A stretch of DNA of 64,000 nt. Source: Lachnospiraceae bacterium. Its GTDB lineage: Bacteria > Bacillota > Clostridia > Lachnospirales > Lachnospiraceae. A program made the position numbers and the translations under genes. The first letter of the stretch is position 1. Every line of letters starts with the position of its first letter. The notes under the pieces are model-generated. The model was not told the DNA's origin, did no database searches, and saw nothing but the letters and a program-made list of their open reading frames with translations. Positions 8,856 to 17,624 of the stretch are shown piece by piece. The DNA lies in contig JAFOEY010000019.1 of the NCBI GenBank assembly GCA_017387565.1, positions 1-64,000 on the forward strand, in the 5' to 3' direction.

Positions 8856-9785
8856 ATGAACAGAATGAAATGGGCTGCACTACTTTTTTTGATGATGATT
8901 TTAGCAGGCTGCAGCAGTCAGAAACAAAGTATATCAAAAGAATATTTGATTTATACGGTTGATAAAGATGAGAATAAAGTTGACAGTTATTCCATTGATG
9001 TGGATGAGACCGAGACAAAGGAAGTTTTGCAGGTTTTATTTAGGGAACTGCAGAAAAATCCGGAAAGTGCGGCCACTAAAAGTGCCATTCCGGAAGGTGT
9101 TGAAATCATAGGGTTTTCTTTACATGAGGATCAGCTGACTTTGGATTTCAATATAAATTACCGGGATATGAATCCGGTTTTGGAAGTGTTGTCGCGTGCG
9201 GCGATAGTCCGGACACTTTGTCAGGTTGAAGGAATTCGTTTTGTCTCCTTTAAAATCGAAGGTGAGCCGTATACAAATTCCAACGGATATTTAGTCGGAC
9301 TGATGTCACAAGATCAGTTTGTAGATAATGCAGGGGACGAAATCAATTCTATGGAAAAAGCAGATCTGACCTTATATTTTGCAGATGAATCCGGAAACTA
9401 CCTGCAACCTAAAACCGTAGAATGTATTTATAACAGTAATATTTCGCTGGATAAGCTGGTTGTCGAACGATTAATCGCAGGACCGGAAGACGGGGACAGT
9501 GTGGAAAACGGTTTTGCAACCATAGGTAGTGACACACAGATTTTGAGTGTTACGACACAGGATGGGGTATGCTATGTTAATTTAAATGGGGGATTTTTGG
9601 TTCGACGTGGAAATGTGACACCGGAGGTTGCCGTGTATTCGATTGTCAATTCTTTGACTGAACTGCCGGGCGTGAATCGTGTGCAGATCTCAATCGAAGG
9701 AAACAGTGATTTGAATTACATGGAGAAAATCTCACTGTTACAACCTTTTGAAAAAAACATGGAGATTATAGATAATGCACAGTAA
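8856..9785 (+). CDS. GerM-domain lipoprotein
   Basis: A 309-residue exported lipoprotein: the signal peptide ends in a LAGC lipobox (Cys at about 18) followed by two GerMN-type repeats (about residues 50-160, with LTLDFNINYRDMN; and about 175-295, with LTLYFADESGNYL and CYVNLNGGF). GerMN domains occur in sporulation and germination proteins such as GerM. The ATG at 8856 is preferred (AAAGGA upstream) over 8835. It sits between the histidine kinase and comEC, with only 8 nt to comEC, so co-transcription is likely. It may serve the sensor kinase as an envelope partner, which is inference. Confidence 0.85.
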   Translation: MNRMKWAALLFLMMILAGCSSQKQSISKEYLIYTVDKDENKVDSYSIDVDETETKEVLQVLFRELQKNPESAATKSAIPEGVEIIGFSLHEDQLTLDFNINYRDMNPVLEVLSRAAIVRTLCQVEGIRFVSFKIEGEPYTNSNGYLVGLMSQDQFVDNAGDEINSMEKADLTLYFADESGNYLQPKTVECIYNSNISLDKLVVERLIAGPEDGDSVENGFATIGSDTQILSVTTQDGVCYVNLNGGFLVRRGNVTPEVAVYSIVNSLTELPGVNRVQISIEGNSDLNYMEKISLLQPFEKNMEIIDNAQ

Positions 9786-9793
9786 GGAGGTTT

Positions 9794-12454
9794 ATGAGAA
9801 GACCACTATGTCTACTCTGCCTGATTTATGTGTTTTTAATCATGCTATGCATGACATTCTTGTTGCAGAAACCGGAAGAAGGACTGAATAATAATCAGAA
9901 TATCCGGTTTTGCGGCAAGATTTATAACATAGGAGTAAAAAATAATCATACGGTTATATATCTGAAAAACTCACAGGAAAATGTTTCTGTGATCTGTTAT
10001 TTATCTGAGGATCTGGAAAACACATCTCAATATGATTCTGAAAATACATCTAAAAATCCGCTTGAAAACTCATCAAATTGTCTGTCAAAAAATACATCTG
10101 GTCATTTGTCGGGAAATAAATCTGATTATGTGTCAGAAAGAACATCAGATCTTTTTTCGGAAAAAATATCTGATTATTTTCCAGAAGGCACATCAGATTG
10201 TCTGTCAGAATATACATCAGATAATTCAATCGGAAATAAATTAAAAATTGGAAACACGGTGGTTGTACAGGGAAAAGTACGTCAATTTGAATCTGCCACA
10301 AATGATGGACAGTTTGATATGAAAGAATACTATGCCATTATGGGAATAGACTTTTCCATGACAGGGTGCAGCTATGAAATCGTATCAGAAACTTATTGGC
10401 CGGTTCGGCATGGACTGTATGCAATTAAAACCAACCTGTCAAACGTTTTAGATGTTTCCATGTCCAAAGAAGATGCAGGGGTGTTAAAAGCCATGCTGTT
10501 TGGTGATAAAACCGGAATGGATGAAGAGATAAAGGAGCTTTACCAAAGAAATGGAATTGCTCATATTATCGCGGTATCGGGACTGCACATCACACTTTGG
10601 GGAATGGGATTGTGCCGGTTATTAAGAAAGATAGGCATTCCGTTACCCGTCGCTAACTCCGTTTCGTTTTTGTTTGTTGCCATGTATGGTTTATTGACCG
10701 GTTCACAGGCATCAGCAGTTCGAAGTATTATCATGTTTTCCTTATTTCTGTTTTCAGAGATTGTCCATAGGACATACGATTTGATGACAGCAATGTCATT
10801 ATCGGCCGCCATTCTTTTGTTTTGGAATCCGCTTTATGCATTTTATAGTGGATTTTTGCTTTCGTTTAGCGCTGTTGCAGGAATAGCATTTGTTCTTCCT
10901 TTTATCGTCGGTTTATCGAAACCGCAAAAGCTGATTGATGCCATGGTACTTAAAAACGTTACAACAGTTGAAAAAATAATCAAAAAAATAAAAAAGTTTA
11001 TTGTATCTTCTTTTCATGTGAGTCTCAGTGTTCTTTTATCCACACTTCCGATTCAAATTTATTTCTTTTATACGATTTCCATTTATTCTTTGATTTTAAA
11101 TATATTGATAACACCTTTTGTTGGAATTTTGATGGTTGTGGGAATGGCCGGAGCTGTAATTGGTGTCATTATGCCCGGTATGGGAAAAGGTATTTTATGG
11201 TTTTGTCATCTGATTTTAAGCGGATATGAGAAACTATGTCTGCTTTTTGATGAATTACCTTTTGCTCATCCTGTGATTGCAAAACCGGAAATTTATAAAA
11301 TGATAATCTATTACTGCGTACTATTTCTTCTTTGTTTGTGCAGTAGCGATTGTGGAAAGGGGTGGATTAAAAAAGGGAAAAAACGATTGACAAAATCAAT
11401 TCCGAAATACGGCAGAAGGATCGTTGTGAATATAGAAAAGTACCGCGTATTTTTGGCTGTTTTGCTTCTTTTGCTGAATTCCCTTCTGCTATGTATTCAT
11501 ACTGTAAAAGATACAATGCTGACCATGCTGGATGTTGGGCAGGGAGACTGCTTTGTCTTAGAGGAAAAAGGTGGCCTATGCATGTTGATTGACGGTGGCA
11601 GCAGTTCGGTTTCAGAAGTTGGGAAATACAGGATTTCCCCTTTTTTAAGAAGTCATGGTATTCAGACTGTGGATTTTGTATTTCTGACACATGCTGATAA
11701 AGATCATACGAACGGTGTTTTGGAACTGTTAGAGAATCAAAAGTGCAACCGGATTCTCATCCGCTACCTTGTGCTTACGGATTATGCAAAGGAAAATGAA
11801 GCATATCAAACGATTTTATCAGCTGCACAAAAATCAGGGACGCAGGTGTTGTATTTTTCAGAGGGAGATCATATCGAGGGGAATGATTTTATGCTGACAT
11901 GTTTGTATCCGGGGAAAGTGAGTGGTGAAGTAAAAGATAATAATGTTGGAACAAATGGAAACCAGGATAAAGATGGGAATGGTGGGACAAATGGAAAACA
12001 GAGCGAAGATGTGAATGGTGAGACAAATAGTAATTCGGGAAAGGATATTAGCAAAACAATATCAATAATAAATCCGGATGAAAATGACCGTTCTATGGTT
12101 TTGCTTTTGGAGTGTCAAAAACAGAAACTATTGTTCATGGGGGATTTGACAGCCACATATGAAAATGAAATTATGGAATCGCCTTATTTAAAAAATAGTA
12201 GCATTAGCCTGTTAAAACTTGGACATCATGGCTCGCGCTTTTCCTCTTCAGAGGTATTTTTGGAAGCCTTTATACCAAAGATTGGCCTTGTTTCAGCCGG
12301 TACAGATAATTCTTATGGACATCCTCATAGTGAAACCTTAAAGAGGCTTGCAAAAATAGGAACTATTGTATATCGCACTGATGAATTGGGTGCAACAAAG
12401 ATATGTTTGAAAGAAGGGAAAACAGAAATAATTGGATACAAGAAGGGGGATTAG
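9794..12454 (+). CDS. comEC: ComEC/Rec2 DNA uptake channel
   Basis: An 886-residue polytopic membrane protein that carries single-stranded DNA across the membrane. It has an N-terminal DUF4131/OB region, a competence domain with many TM helices (IAHIIAVSGLHITLWG) and a C-terminal metallo-beta-lactamase-like domain (DVGQGDCFVL, LTHADKDHTNG, LGHHGSR). GGAGG precedes the ATG. Two hydrophilic inserts are unusual: residues 78-143 are eight 8-residue repeats of the type SDYxSExT, and a Gly/Asn/Asp-rich loop near residues 710-755 interrupts the MBL domain. A hairpin array starts right after the stop. Confidence 0.93.
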   Translation: MRRPLCLLCLIYVFLIMLCMTFLLQKPEEGLNNNQNIRFCGKIYNIGVKNNHTVIYLKNSQENVSVICYLSEDLENTSQYDSENTSKNPLENSSNCLSKNTSGHLSGNKSDYVSERTSDLFSEKISDYFPEGTSDCLSEYTSDNSIGNKLKIGNTVVVQGKVRQFESATNDGQFDMKEYYAIMGIDFSMTGCSYEIVSETYWPVRHGLYAIKTNLSNVLDVSMSKEDAGVLKAMLFGDKTGMDEEIKELYQRNGIAHIIAVSGLHITLWGMGLCRLLRKIGIPLPVANSVSFLFVAMYGLLTGSQASAVRSIIMFSLFLFSEIVHRTYDLMTAMSLSAAILLFWNPLYAFYSGFLLSFSAVAGIAFVLPFIVGLSKPQKLIDAMVLKNVTTVEKIIKKIKKFIVSSFHVSLSVLLSTLPIQIYFFYTISIYSLILNILITPFVGILMVVGMAGAVIGVIMPGMGKGILWFCHLILSGYEKLCLLFDELPFAHPVIAKPEIYKMIIYYCVLFLLCLCSSDCGKGWIKKGKKRLTKSIPKYGRRIVVNIEKYRVFLAVLLLLLNSLLLCIHTVKDTMLTMLDVGQGDCFVLEEKGGLCMLIDGGSSSVSEVGKYRISPFLRSHGIQTVDFVFLTHADKDHTNGVLELLENQKCNRILIRYLVLTDYAKENEAYQTILSAAQKSGTQVLYFSEGDHIEGNDFMLTCLYPGKVSGEVKDNNVGTNGNQDKDGNGGTNGKQSEDVNGETNSNSGKDISKTISIINPDENDRSMVLLLECQKQKLLFMGDLTATYENEIMESPYLKNSSISLLKLGHHGSRFSSSEVFLEAFIPKIGLVSAGTDNSYGHPHSETLKRLAKIGTIVYRTDELGATKICLKEGKTEIIGYKKGD
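10025..10222 (+). repeat. In-frame 24-bp tandem repeats inside comEC
   Basis: Eight degenerate 24-bp units encode 8-residue repeats (for example SDYVSERT, SDLFSEKI, SDYFPEGT, SDCLSEYT). They lie in the N-terminal extracytoplasmic or OB-like region. Units differ at many positions, so the expansion is old or drifting quickly. Confidence 0.75.
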
Positions 12455-12481
12455 ATGATGTTGTATCCCGGGCTGGGTTTT

Positions 12482-12913
12482 GTAGGCGGGGCAAGGGAGC
12501 AGGCAAGCAAGAGAGTATACCCCGCTGAAGAAAATCGGCGGGGTAGGGAAATCAGCAAGCAAGAGAGTATACCCCGCCGAAGGAAAAAGGCGGGGCAAGG
12601 GAGCAGGCAAGCAAGAGAGTATACCCCGCTGAAGAAAATCGGCGGGGTAGGGAAATCAGCAAGCAAGAGAGTATACCCCGCTGAAGAAAATCGGCGGGGT
12701 AGGGAAATCAGCAAGCAAGAGAGTATACCCCGCTGAAGAAAATCGGCGGGGTAAGGAAACCAGCAAGCCAGAGAAAATACCCCGCCGAAGAAAACTGGCG
12801 GGGCAAGGGAGCAGGCAAGCCAGAGAAAATACCCCGCCGAAGGAAACTGGCGGGGCAAGGGAGCAGGCAAGCCAGAGAATATACCCCGCCGAAGAAAACA
12901 GGCAGGAAAAGGG
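12482..12913. repeat. 52-bp-period hairpin array C1 (eight units)
   Basis: Eight units begin with TACCCCGC at 12518, 12571, 12622, 12674, 12726, 12778, 12830 and 12882 (periods 53, 51, then 52), preceded by a half unit. Each has a 24-bp palindrome CCCCGC(C/T)...GCGGGG and a 28-bp linker such as AGGGAAATCAGCAAGCAAG. Linkers are nearly constant, so this is not a CRISPR array. Minus-strand ORFs across it are artefacts of a stop-free unit. Array C2 at 52430 shares the period and core. Confidence 0.9.
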
Positions 12914-12964
12914 AGAGATATCACTTAGAAAACAGATTATAAAGTTAAGAAAAGGAGAACAGCT

Positions 12965-13753
12965 ATGAGTATTGGTTATAATGATGTAAAAGAGAGAAAA
13001 GAGGAGATCGAAAGGGAACTTACAAAAATTTATGGTTTTGAGAAGAAATATCCTAAGGGAGAATTGCTGTGTGCAAGGAATGATAGTCGATATAAGTGGT
13101 ATTTGAAAGAGCAGGGTAAAACATCGTATCTTCCTAAAAATAAGAGAGAACTTGCAGAAATGCTGGCAACAAAAAAGTATTTTCATTACAGGAAGGAGGA
13201 GTTGGAATGTGAACTTTCAGCTTGTAACTCTTATCTTAACAAAATGACATCCAGGAAAGATAAATCAGAGCAATTACTTCAACATCCGGAGTATAGTAAA
13301 CTGATTGCAAAATACTTTATTCCTATAAAGGAAAGTCTTATGGAATGGCAAAACACTGATTATGAACGATGTGATAAACATGAGGAAGCATTTATCATAA
13401 AAGGCACACAGGGGAAAATGCTACGCTCTAAGTCAGAGGCCATCATTGACAGATTACTATATCAAAATAGGATTCCATTTCATTATGAAGAAAAGCTTGT
13501 TCTAAACGGTATTATATTGTATCCGGATTTTGTGATAAGGCATCCCATAACCGGTGAATACTATTATTGGGAACATTTTGGGATGATGGATGATGCAGAG
13601 TACATTAATCATGCATGCCGGAAAATAAAACTATACTGTGAAAACGGAATTCTTCCATCTATTAATCTGATAACTACTTTTGAGACCAAAGAACACCCGT
13701 TGAGTATTGAGAAAGTGGAGGAAATTATACAGGAATACTTTGGTTTATTATAA
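12965..13753 (+). CDS. Putative PD-(D/E)XK-like nuclease-fold protein
   Basis: A 262-residue protein not assigned to a named family. The N-terminal half (1-150) is charged and helical, possibly coiled coil. The C-terminal half has RSKSEAIIDRLLYQN, then YEEKLVLNG, then LYPDFVI and YYYWEHFGMMD. The spacing of E, PD and E-x(H) recalls PD-(D/E)XK endonuclease folds, but the final lysine is not at the usual place. The start follows AAGGAG. It lies 50 bp past array C1 and before an XRE regulator, in a region of accessory character. A role in DNA processing is a hypothesis. Confidence 0.55.
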   Translation: MSIGYNDVKERKEEIERELTKIYGFEKKYPKGELLCARNDSRYKWYLKEQGKTSYLPKNKRELAEMLATKKYFHYRKEELECELSACNSYLNKMTSRKDKSEQLLQHPEYSKLIAKYFIPIKESLMEWQNTDYERCDKHEEAFIIKGTQGKMLRSKSEAIIDRLLYQNRIPFHYEEKLVLNGIILYPDFVIRHPITGEYYYWEHFGMMDDAEYINHACRKIKLYCENGILPSINLITTFETKEHPLSIEKVEEIIQEYFGLL

Positions 13754-13942
13754 ATCATTTTAAAGTTGCTTGGTATAATGATAGATATTATTTGGGTGAC
13801 CATCGCTGCTATATCTTTTTTATTTACCACCAGTTATAAAAATTAAACAATATTTAACAACAGCTCAATTGTCCGACGCCAATATTCCTGTTATGATTTA
13901 GGTACAAAAGCTTTTGAAAAATAATCTGGAGGTTTAAAGTTC

Positions 13943-15010
13943 ATGAAAATTGCACAAGTGATTAGAAAATATAGAAAAGAAGCAGGATTGACACAGGAAG
14001 AGATGGCAAAGAGGCTCGGGGTAACAACTCCGGCGGTAAATAAGTGGGAAAACGGGAACTCATATCCGGACATTGAATTACTGGCACCGATTGCAAGGCT
14101 GTTACACATCTCGCTTGATACATTGCTATCATTCAAGGAAGATCTAACATCTTCTGAAATTGATGAGATTATCCAAAAGATGGATAGTATGTTTAATGAG
14201 GAAGGATTTGAAAAAGTATATGAGTGGGCAACGGAAAAGATAAAAGAATACCCAAACTGCAATATGCTTATATGGCAGATGGCAGTTATACTGGATGCAA
14301 GAAGATTAGCAGAAGCTAACCTTGATTCTGAAAAGTACGATGAACAAATTAATACATGGTATGAGATTGCATTGCGTGATGAGAGTGAAGAAATAAAACG
14401 CCATGCTGCGGATTCTTTATTTGGTTTTTATTTAAGAAAAAAGGATTATGCGAAAGCAGAGGAATATCTGCAGTATTTTTCAGAGAATGATCCTATGAAA
14501 AAAACAAATCAGGCAAGATTATATAAGGAGCAGGGAGATATAGAGAATGCTTTTAAAACTTCTGAAAATCTCTTATTTACGGAGTATCAGACATTGAATT
14601 GTACATTTATCTCTATGATGGTTATGGCAATTGAAGAAGGAGATATTCAGACAGCTCGTTATCTTGCAGAAAAAGTCGGTGCGCTTGCCGGTATTTTTGA
14701 AATGGGAAAATATCACGAATATGCAGCAATGCTTGATGTTGTTTGTGCAGAAAAAAATGTGGAAGAAACATATCATATCGTGGAGCAGTTGTTAAATAGC
14801 GTAGACACGCTTCATGATTTTCAAACATCAAAATTATATCAGCATATGACATTCCGTAAGCCGGAACCTTTAGTTTTGGAATGTTTAAAAGAAAAACTAT
14901 GGAATGGCTTCCGCGATGAAAAAGCTTATGAATATATGAAAGGAAATGAAGCATGGGAGAAGCTGATTTATTCCAAAGATATAGATGTTTCAAACAGTAC
15001 CATTGATTAA
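13943..15010 (+). CDS. XRE-family regulator with helical C-terminal domain
   Basis: A 355-residue protein with an N-terminal HTH_3 domain (residues 5-60: AGLTQEEMAKRLGVTTPAV, WENGNSYPDIELL) and a long alpha-helical region with TPR-like pairs (LRKKDYAKAEEYLQYF, KEQGDIENAF). This layout is common in Clostridia for cytosolic regulators of unknown signal. GGAGG precedes the ATG. An upstream spacer holds a TATAAT at about 13778. A perfect 13-bp stem and a strong terminator follow. No partner gene is obvious. Confidence 0.85.
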   Translation: MKIAQVIRKYRKEAGLTQEEMAKRLGVTTPAVNKWENGNSYPDIELLAPIARLLHISLDTLLSFKEDLTSSEIDEIIQKMDSMFNEEGFEKVYEWATEKIKEYPNCNMLIWQMAVILDARRLAEANLDSEKYDEQINTWYEIALRDESEEIKRHAADSLFGFYLRKKDYAKAEEYLQYFSENDPMKKTNQARLYKEQGDIENAFKTSENLLFTEYQTLNCTFISMMVMAIEEGDIQTARYLAEKVGALAGIFEMGKYHEYAAMLDVVCAEKNVEETYHIVEQLLNSVDTLHDFQTSKLYQHMTFRKPEPLVLECLKEKLWNGFRDEKAYEYMKGNEAWEKLIYSKDIDVSNSTID

Positions 15011-15035
15011 AACAAGATAATGCAAAGATGTCGAT

Positions 15036-15070
15036 GAAAGATTATTCTATATTTATGAGAATAATCTTTC
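15036..15070. other. Perfect 13-bp hairpin after the XRE gene
   Basis: GAAAGATTATTCT (15036-15048) pairs perfectly with AGAATAATCTTTC (15058-15070) around a 9-nt loop. There is no T-run. It may be an operator or an mRNA-stabilizing stem. Confidence 0.6.
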
Positions 15071-15102
15071 AATACAAGCGGTAGCTCACAAAGTATTATA
15101 AA

Positions 15103-15159
15103 ATGACCGGTTTCAAAACTTGGACTTCGTCTTCAACAGTTGAAACCGGTCATATTTTT
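15103..15159 (+). terminator. Rho-independent terminator of the XRE gene
   Basis: A 13-bp perfect stem ATGACCGGTTTCA/TGAAACCGGTCAT with a 25-nt loop is followed by ATTTTTG. Confidence 0.85.
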
Positions 15160-15251
15160 GTTCGCTTATGTCGATAAGAAAGACACAAAACCACGTAAAA
15201 GCCGGCAAATATATATTGGGAGCACAAATCTGAAAAGGTAATTATATTTAT

Positions 15252-15297
15252 AAATTGGATAGGAGGAAATAAACAAATTGGATAGGAGGAAATAAAT
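15252..15297. repeat. Tandem 23-bp repeat with AGGAGG and no ORF
   Basis: Two copies of AAATTGGATAGGAGGAAATA(AA) lie head to tail. Each carries a full ribosome-binding-like AGGAGG, but neither is followed by a start codon with an open frame. This is probably a slippage duplication of a leader remnant. Confidence 0.6.
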
Positions 15298-15302
15298 ATA
15301 CA

Positions 15303-15353
15303 TTGACAAACATCTATGTATGACATATACTACGAATAGACCGTCATCTATGT
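15303..15353 (+). promoter_or_regulatory. Promoter and probable ArsR operator of the ars cluster
   Basis: TTGACA at 15303-15308 and TATACT at 15326-15331 have a 17-bp spacer. CATCTATGT occurs twice, at 15311-15319 in the spacer and at 15345-15353 before the ribosome binding site. Repressor binding there would block transcription. The operator role is inferred. Confidence 0.75.
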
Positions 15354-15365
15354 GAAGGAGTGAAA

Positions 15366-15680
15366 ATGGTGACAAGAGAAGAAGTTGCAAATATTTGCAA
15401 AGCAATGTCAGATTCGAACAGGCTTAGAATCATAGAAATGCTTACACAGGGTGAAAAGTGTGGATGCAGCCTTTTGGAAGAATTGCAAGTGACGCAGCCC
15501 ACACTGTCTCATCATATGAAGGTGCTTTCAGATTGTGGTCTGGTAAGTTCGTATAAGGACGGAAAGTGGCAGCATTATTCGATTAACTGTGAAAAGTTTA
15601 AGGAGTATAAGGATTATATTACTAAAATTACCTGTTGTGGAAATACTTCAAAAGATTGTAATTCCGAAAAATGTTGTTGA
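15366..15680 (+). CDS. arsR: ArsR/SmtB-family metalloid-responsive repressor
   Basis: A 104-residue winged-helix repressor. The recognition region reads LQVTQPTLSHHMKVLSDCGLV, preceded by EKCGCSLLEEL, whose CxC matches the As(III)/Sb(III)-binding alpha-3 motif of ArsR proteins. The C-terminus adds a Cys-rich tail (CCGN...CNSEKCC) that could be a second metal site. AAGGAG at 15355-15360 sets the ATG at 15366. It heads the permease/thioredoxin/arsC group and likely represses it together with itself through the upstream direct repeats. Confidence 0.92.
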   Translation: MVTREEVANICKAMSDSNRLRIIEMLTQGEKCGCSLLEELQVTQPTLSHHMKVLSDCGLVSSYKDGKWQHYSINCEKFKEYKDYITKITCCGNTSKDCNSEKCC

Positions 15681-16008
15681 AAATTACCCATTCTGTGAGT
15701 GAAATTGCAATATTTCTCAAGAATACAATTATAATATAATAAAGAAAAATGCCGGTGCGTGCTGTACCGGCAAAAAATATAAATAATATATAGATAATTA
15801 TCTATATGGATGATCACAACGTAGAAGGTCGCATATGATGATTGCTAAATTATATTTAATGATGTTGGGGCATGAAGTTATATTTTTATGTAATCATGAA
15901 TCGTAAGAGTTTTTGCACCTGATATCATATGTTTATAAAATGAAGCTTATATGTAAAAATTGAGAAAATATAGAGTGGTATTTTTAAGAAAGTATACGAG
16001 GATGAAAT
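15681..16008. other. Spacer with hairpin and repeat remnant
   Basis: No gene is seen. GCCGGT...ACCGGC (about 15752-15771) is flanked by A-runs on the right and T-rich sequence on the complementary strand, so it could terminate minus-strand transcripts. A short family A fragment (ATGATGTTGGGGCATGA) lies at 15860-15877. Confidence 0.45.
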
Positions 16009-17004
16009 ATGTGGACATTTATACAGGATCAGATTTTGGGTATGAAATGGTTAAGTGTTTTAATCGGAAATATATTGAATGATATAGGATTAGATGTATC
16101 AGGAAAAATCAGTGGCACAATTCAATTTTTTATTTATGATGTCATAAAAATTGTGATTTTACTATGTACATTGATATTTTTCATTAGCTATATTCAAAGT
16201 TTTTTCCCGCCGGAGAGAACAAAGAAGATACTCGGAAGATTTCATGGAATTGGAGCGAATATGATAGCAGCATTACTTGGAACGGTAACACCATTTTGTT
16301 CCTGCTCATCCATTCCGCTTTTCATTGGATTTACGAGCGCAGGACTTCCACTGGGAGTTACCTTTTCCTTTCTGATTTCTTCTCCGATGGTTGACTTAGG
16401 TTCTCTTGTGCTGTTGATGAGTATTTTTGGTGCAAAGGTGGCAGTTGTATATGTTGTCCTTGGCCTTGTGATTGCAGTAGCTGGAGGAACATTGATTGAA
16501 AAACTGCATCTTGAAAACGAGGTGGAGGAATTTATCAGAAATGCAAAACAGATTGATATTCCGCAAGAAGAACTTACAGTAAAAGATCGTTTAAAATATT
16601 CTGCGGAGCAGGTGGCAGGAACATTAAAAAAGGTATTTCCGTATATTTTGGTTGGTGTTGGTATCGGAGCTTTTATTCACAACTGGATTCCGGAAGATTT
16701 GATTGTGCGGTTTTTGGGAAATGGAAATCCGTTCGGTGTCATCATTGCAACCATTGCAGGCGTGCCTATGTATGCAGATATCTTTGGATGTATTCCGATT
16801 GCAGAAGCACTTTTGGCAAAGGGAGCAAGGCTTGGCGTTGTTCTGTCTTTCATGATGGGGGTAACAACACTTAGCCTGCCATCTATGATTATGCTGAAAA
16901 AAGCCATTAAACCAAAGCTGTTAGGTATTTTTATAGCAATCTGTACGGTTGGAATTATCATTGTCGGATATTTCTTTAATGCAATACAGTATTTGCTGGT
17001 GTAG
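16009..17004 (+). CDS. Permease of the DUF318/ArsP type
   Basis: A 331-residue polytopic membrane protein (about eight helices in two halves). The first half has TPFCSCSSIPLFIGF with the CxC motif typical of the COG0701 permease family, followed by SAGLPLGVTFSFLISSP; the second half repeats the theme with AGVPMYADIFGCIPIAEAL. Members include ArsP exporters of trivalent organoarsenicals. Location between arsR and arsC supports metalloid export. No ArsB or Acr3 pump is present in the cluster, so this protein may be its exporter. Confidence 0.8.
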   Translation: MWTFIQDQILGMKWLSVLIGNILNDIGLDVSGKISGTIQFFIYDVIKIVILLCTLIFFISYIQSFFPPERTKKILGRFHGIGANMIAALLGTVTPFCSCSSIPLFIGFTSAGLPLGVTFSFLISSPMVDLGSLVLLMSIFGAKVAVVYVVLGLVIAVAGGTLIEKLHLENEVEEFIRNAKQIDIPQEELTVKDRLKYSAEQVAGTLKKVFPYILVGVGIGAFIHNWIPEDLIVRFLGNGNPFGVIIATIAGVPMYADIFGCIPIAEALLAKGARLGVVLSFMMGVTTLSLPSMIMLKKAIKPKLLGIFIAICTVGIIIVGYFFNAIQYLLV

Positions 17005-17083
17005 TGTGGTATGCCCGAGGAAGCGATTTCTCCGGAAATAATACGTCCCGGGGCATACCAGAGAAGCGAGAAAGGAAGATAAG
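17005..17083 (+). other. Hairpin after the permease gene
   Basis: GGTATGCCC (17009-17017) pairs with GGGCATACC (about 17051-17059) around a long loop. No T-run follows, so it may be a processing or stabilizing stem between cistrons. Confidence 0.5.
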
Positions 17084-17143
17084 TTTGAAAGTATTAGTAG
17101 TAATTGACATGCAGAATGATTTTTTGACAGTATGTGAAATATA
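17084..17143 (+). pseudogene. Nicotinamidase/isochorismatase N-terminal remnant
   Basis: A TTG-initiated 19-codon frame behind a good AAGGAAGAT ribosome binding site encodes KVLVVIDMQNDFLTV and then stops. The text matches the N-terminus of cysteine hydrolases such as PncA (VVIDMQNDF with the catalytic Asp). The remaining 150 or more residues are absent; the next gene starts 25 nt later. This is a deletion relic inside the ars cluster. Confidence 0.7.
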
Positions 17144-17168
17144 AATTTTTAAAAAGGAGACTATGATT

Positions 17169-17561
17169 ATGGGATTATTTGGATTTGGCAAGAAAACAGA
17201 AAAAGTAATATCTTCAGAAAAAACTGCAGATGAACCTGTATGTGGATGTGACGGACCTATCAGTGAGGACAAAACTTATGTTGTAGAAGAAGGTTGCTGT
17301 GCATGTGGTGGAAAAGGATGTAATATTAAGGTCCTGGGTGCCGGATGTAAAGCCTGCCACGAGCAATACGAAAATGTGAAGAAAGCAGTAGCAGATATGA
17401 ATTTGGAAGCAGAAATCATGTATATCACAGACATGCCAATCGTCATGAGTTATGGTGTTATGAGCATGCCTGCTATTGTTGTGAATGAGCAGGTGGTATC
17501 AATGGGAAAAGTACTAAAAGCTGCCCAGGTGGTGGAACTTTTAAAAAAGCTTGGCTGCTAA
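17169..17561 (+). CDS. Thioredoxin-like redox protein with Cys-rich N-terminus
   Basis: About 130 residues: a Cys-rich N-terminal extension (CGCDG, then GCCACGGKGC) followed by a small thioredoxin domain of the redox-active disulfide protein 2 type (IKVLGAGCKACHEQY with CxxC; cis-Pro in VMSMPAIVVNE). It is probably a dedicated reductant or metal shuttle for the neighbouring ArsC or permease. Start: AAGGAG at 17154-17159 favours the ATG at 17169; an ATG at 17163 is in frame. The gene lies 25 nt after the nicotinamidase remnant. Confidence 0.82.
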   Translation: MGLFGFGKKTEKVISSEKTADEPVCGCDGPISEDKTYVVEEGCCACGGKGCNIKVLGAGCKACHEQYENVKKAVADMNLEAEIMYITDMPIVMSYGVMSMPAIVVNEQVVSMGKVLKAAQVVELLKKLGC

Positions 17562-17624
17562 AAGGAAAGTATTTATGTTGGCACTCTGTTGGTTTGCTGA
17601 TAAAACAAAGGGATGGTTTCAATA

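Noticed and set aside
12482-12913. Possible CRISPR array
   Set aside because: The palindromes resemble repeats, but the 28-bp linkers are near-identical between units, and no cas genes are present. Array C2 was rejected for the same reason.
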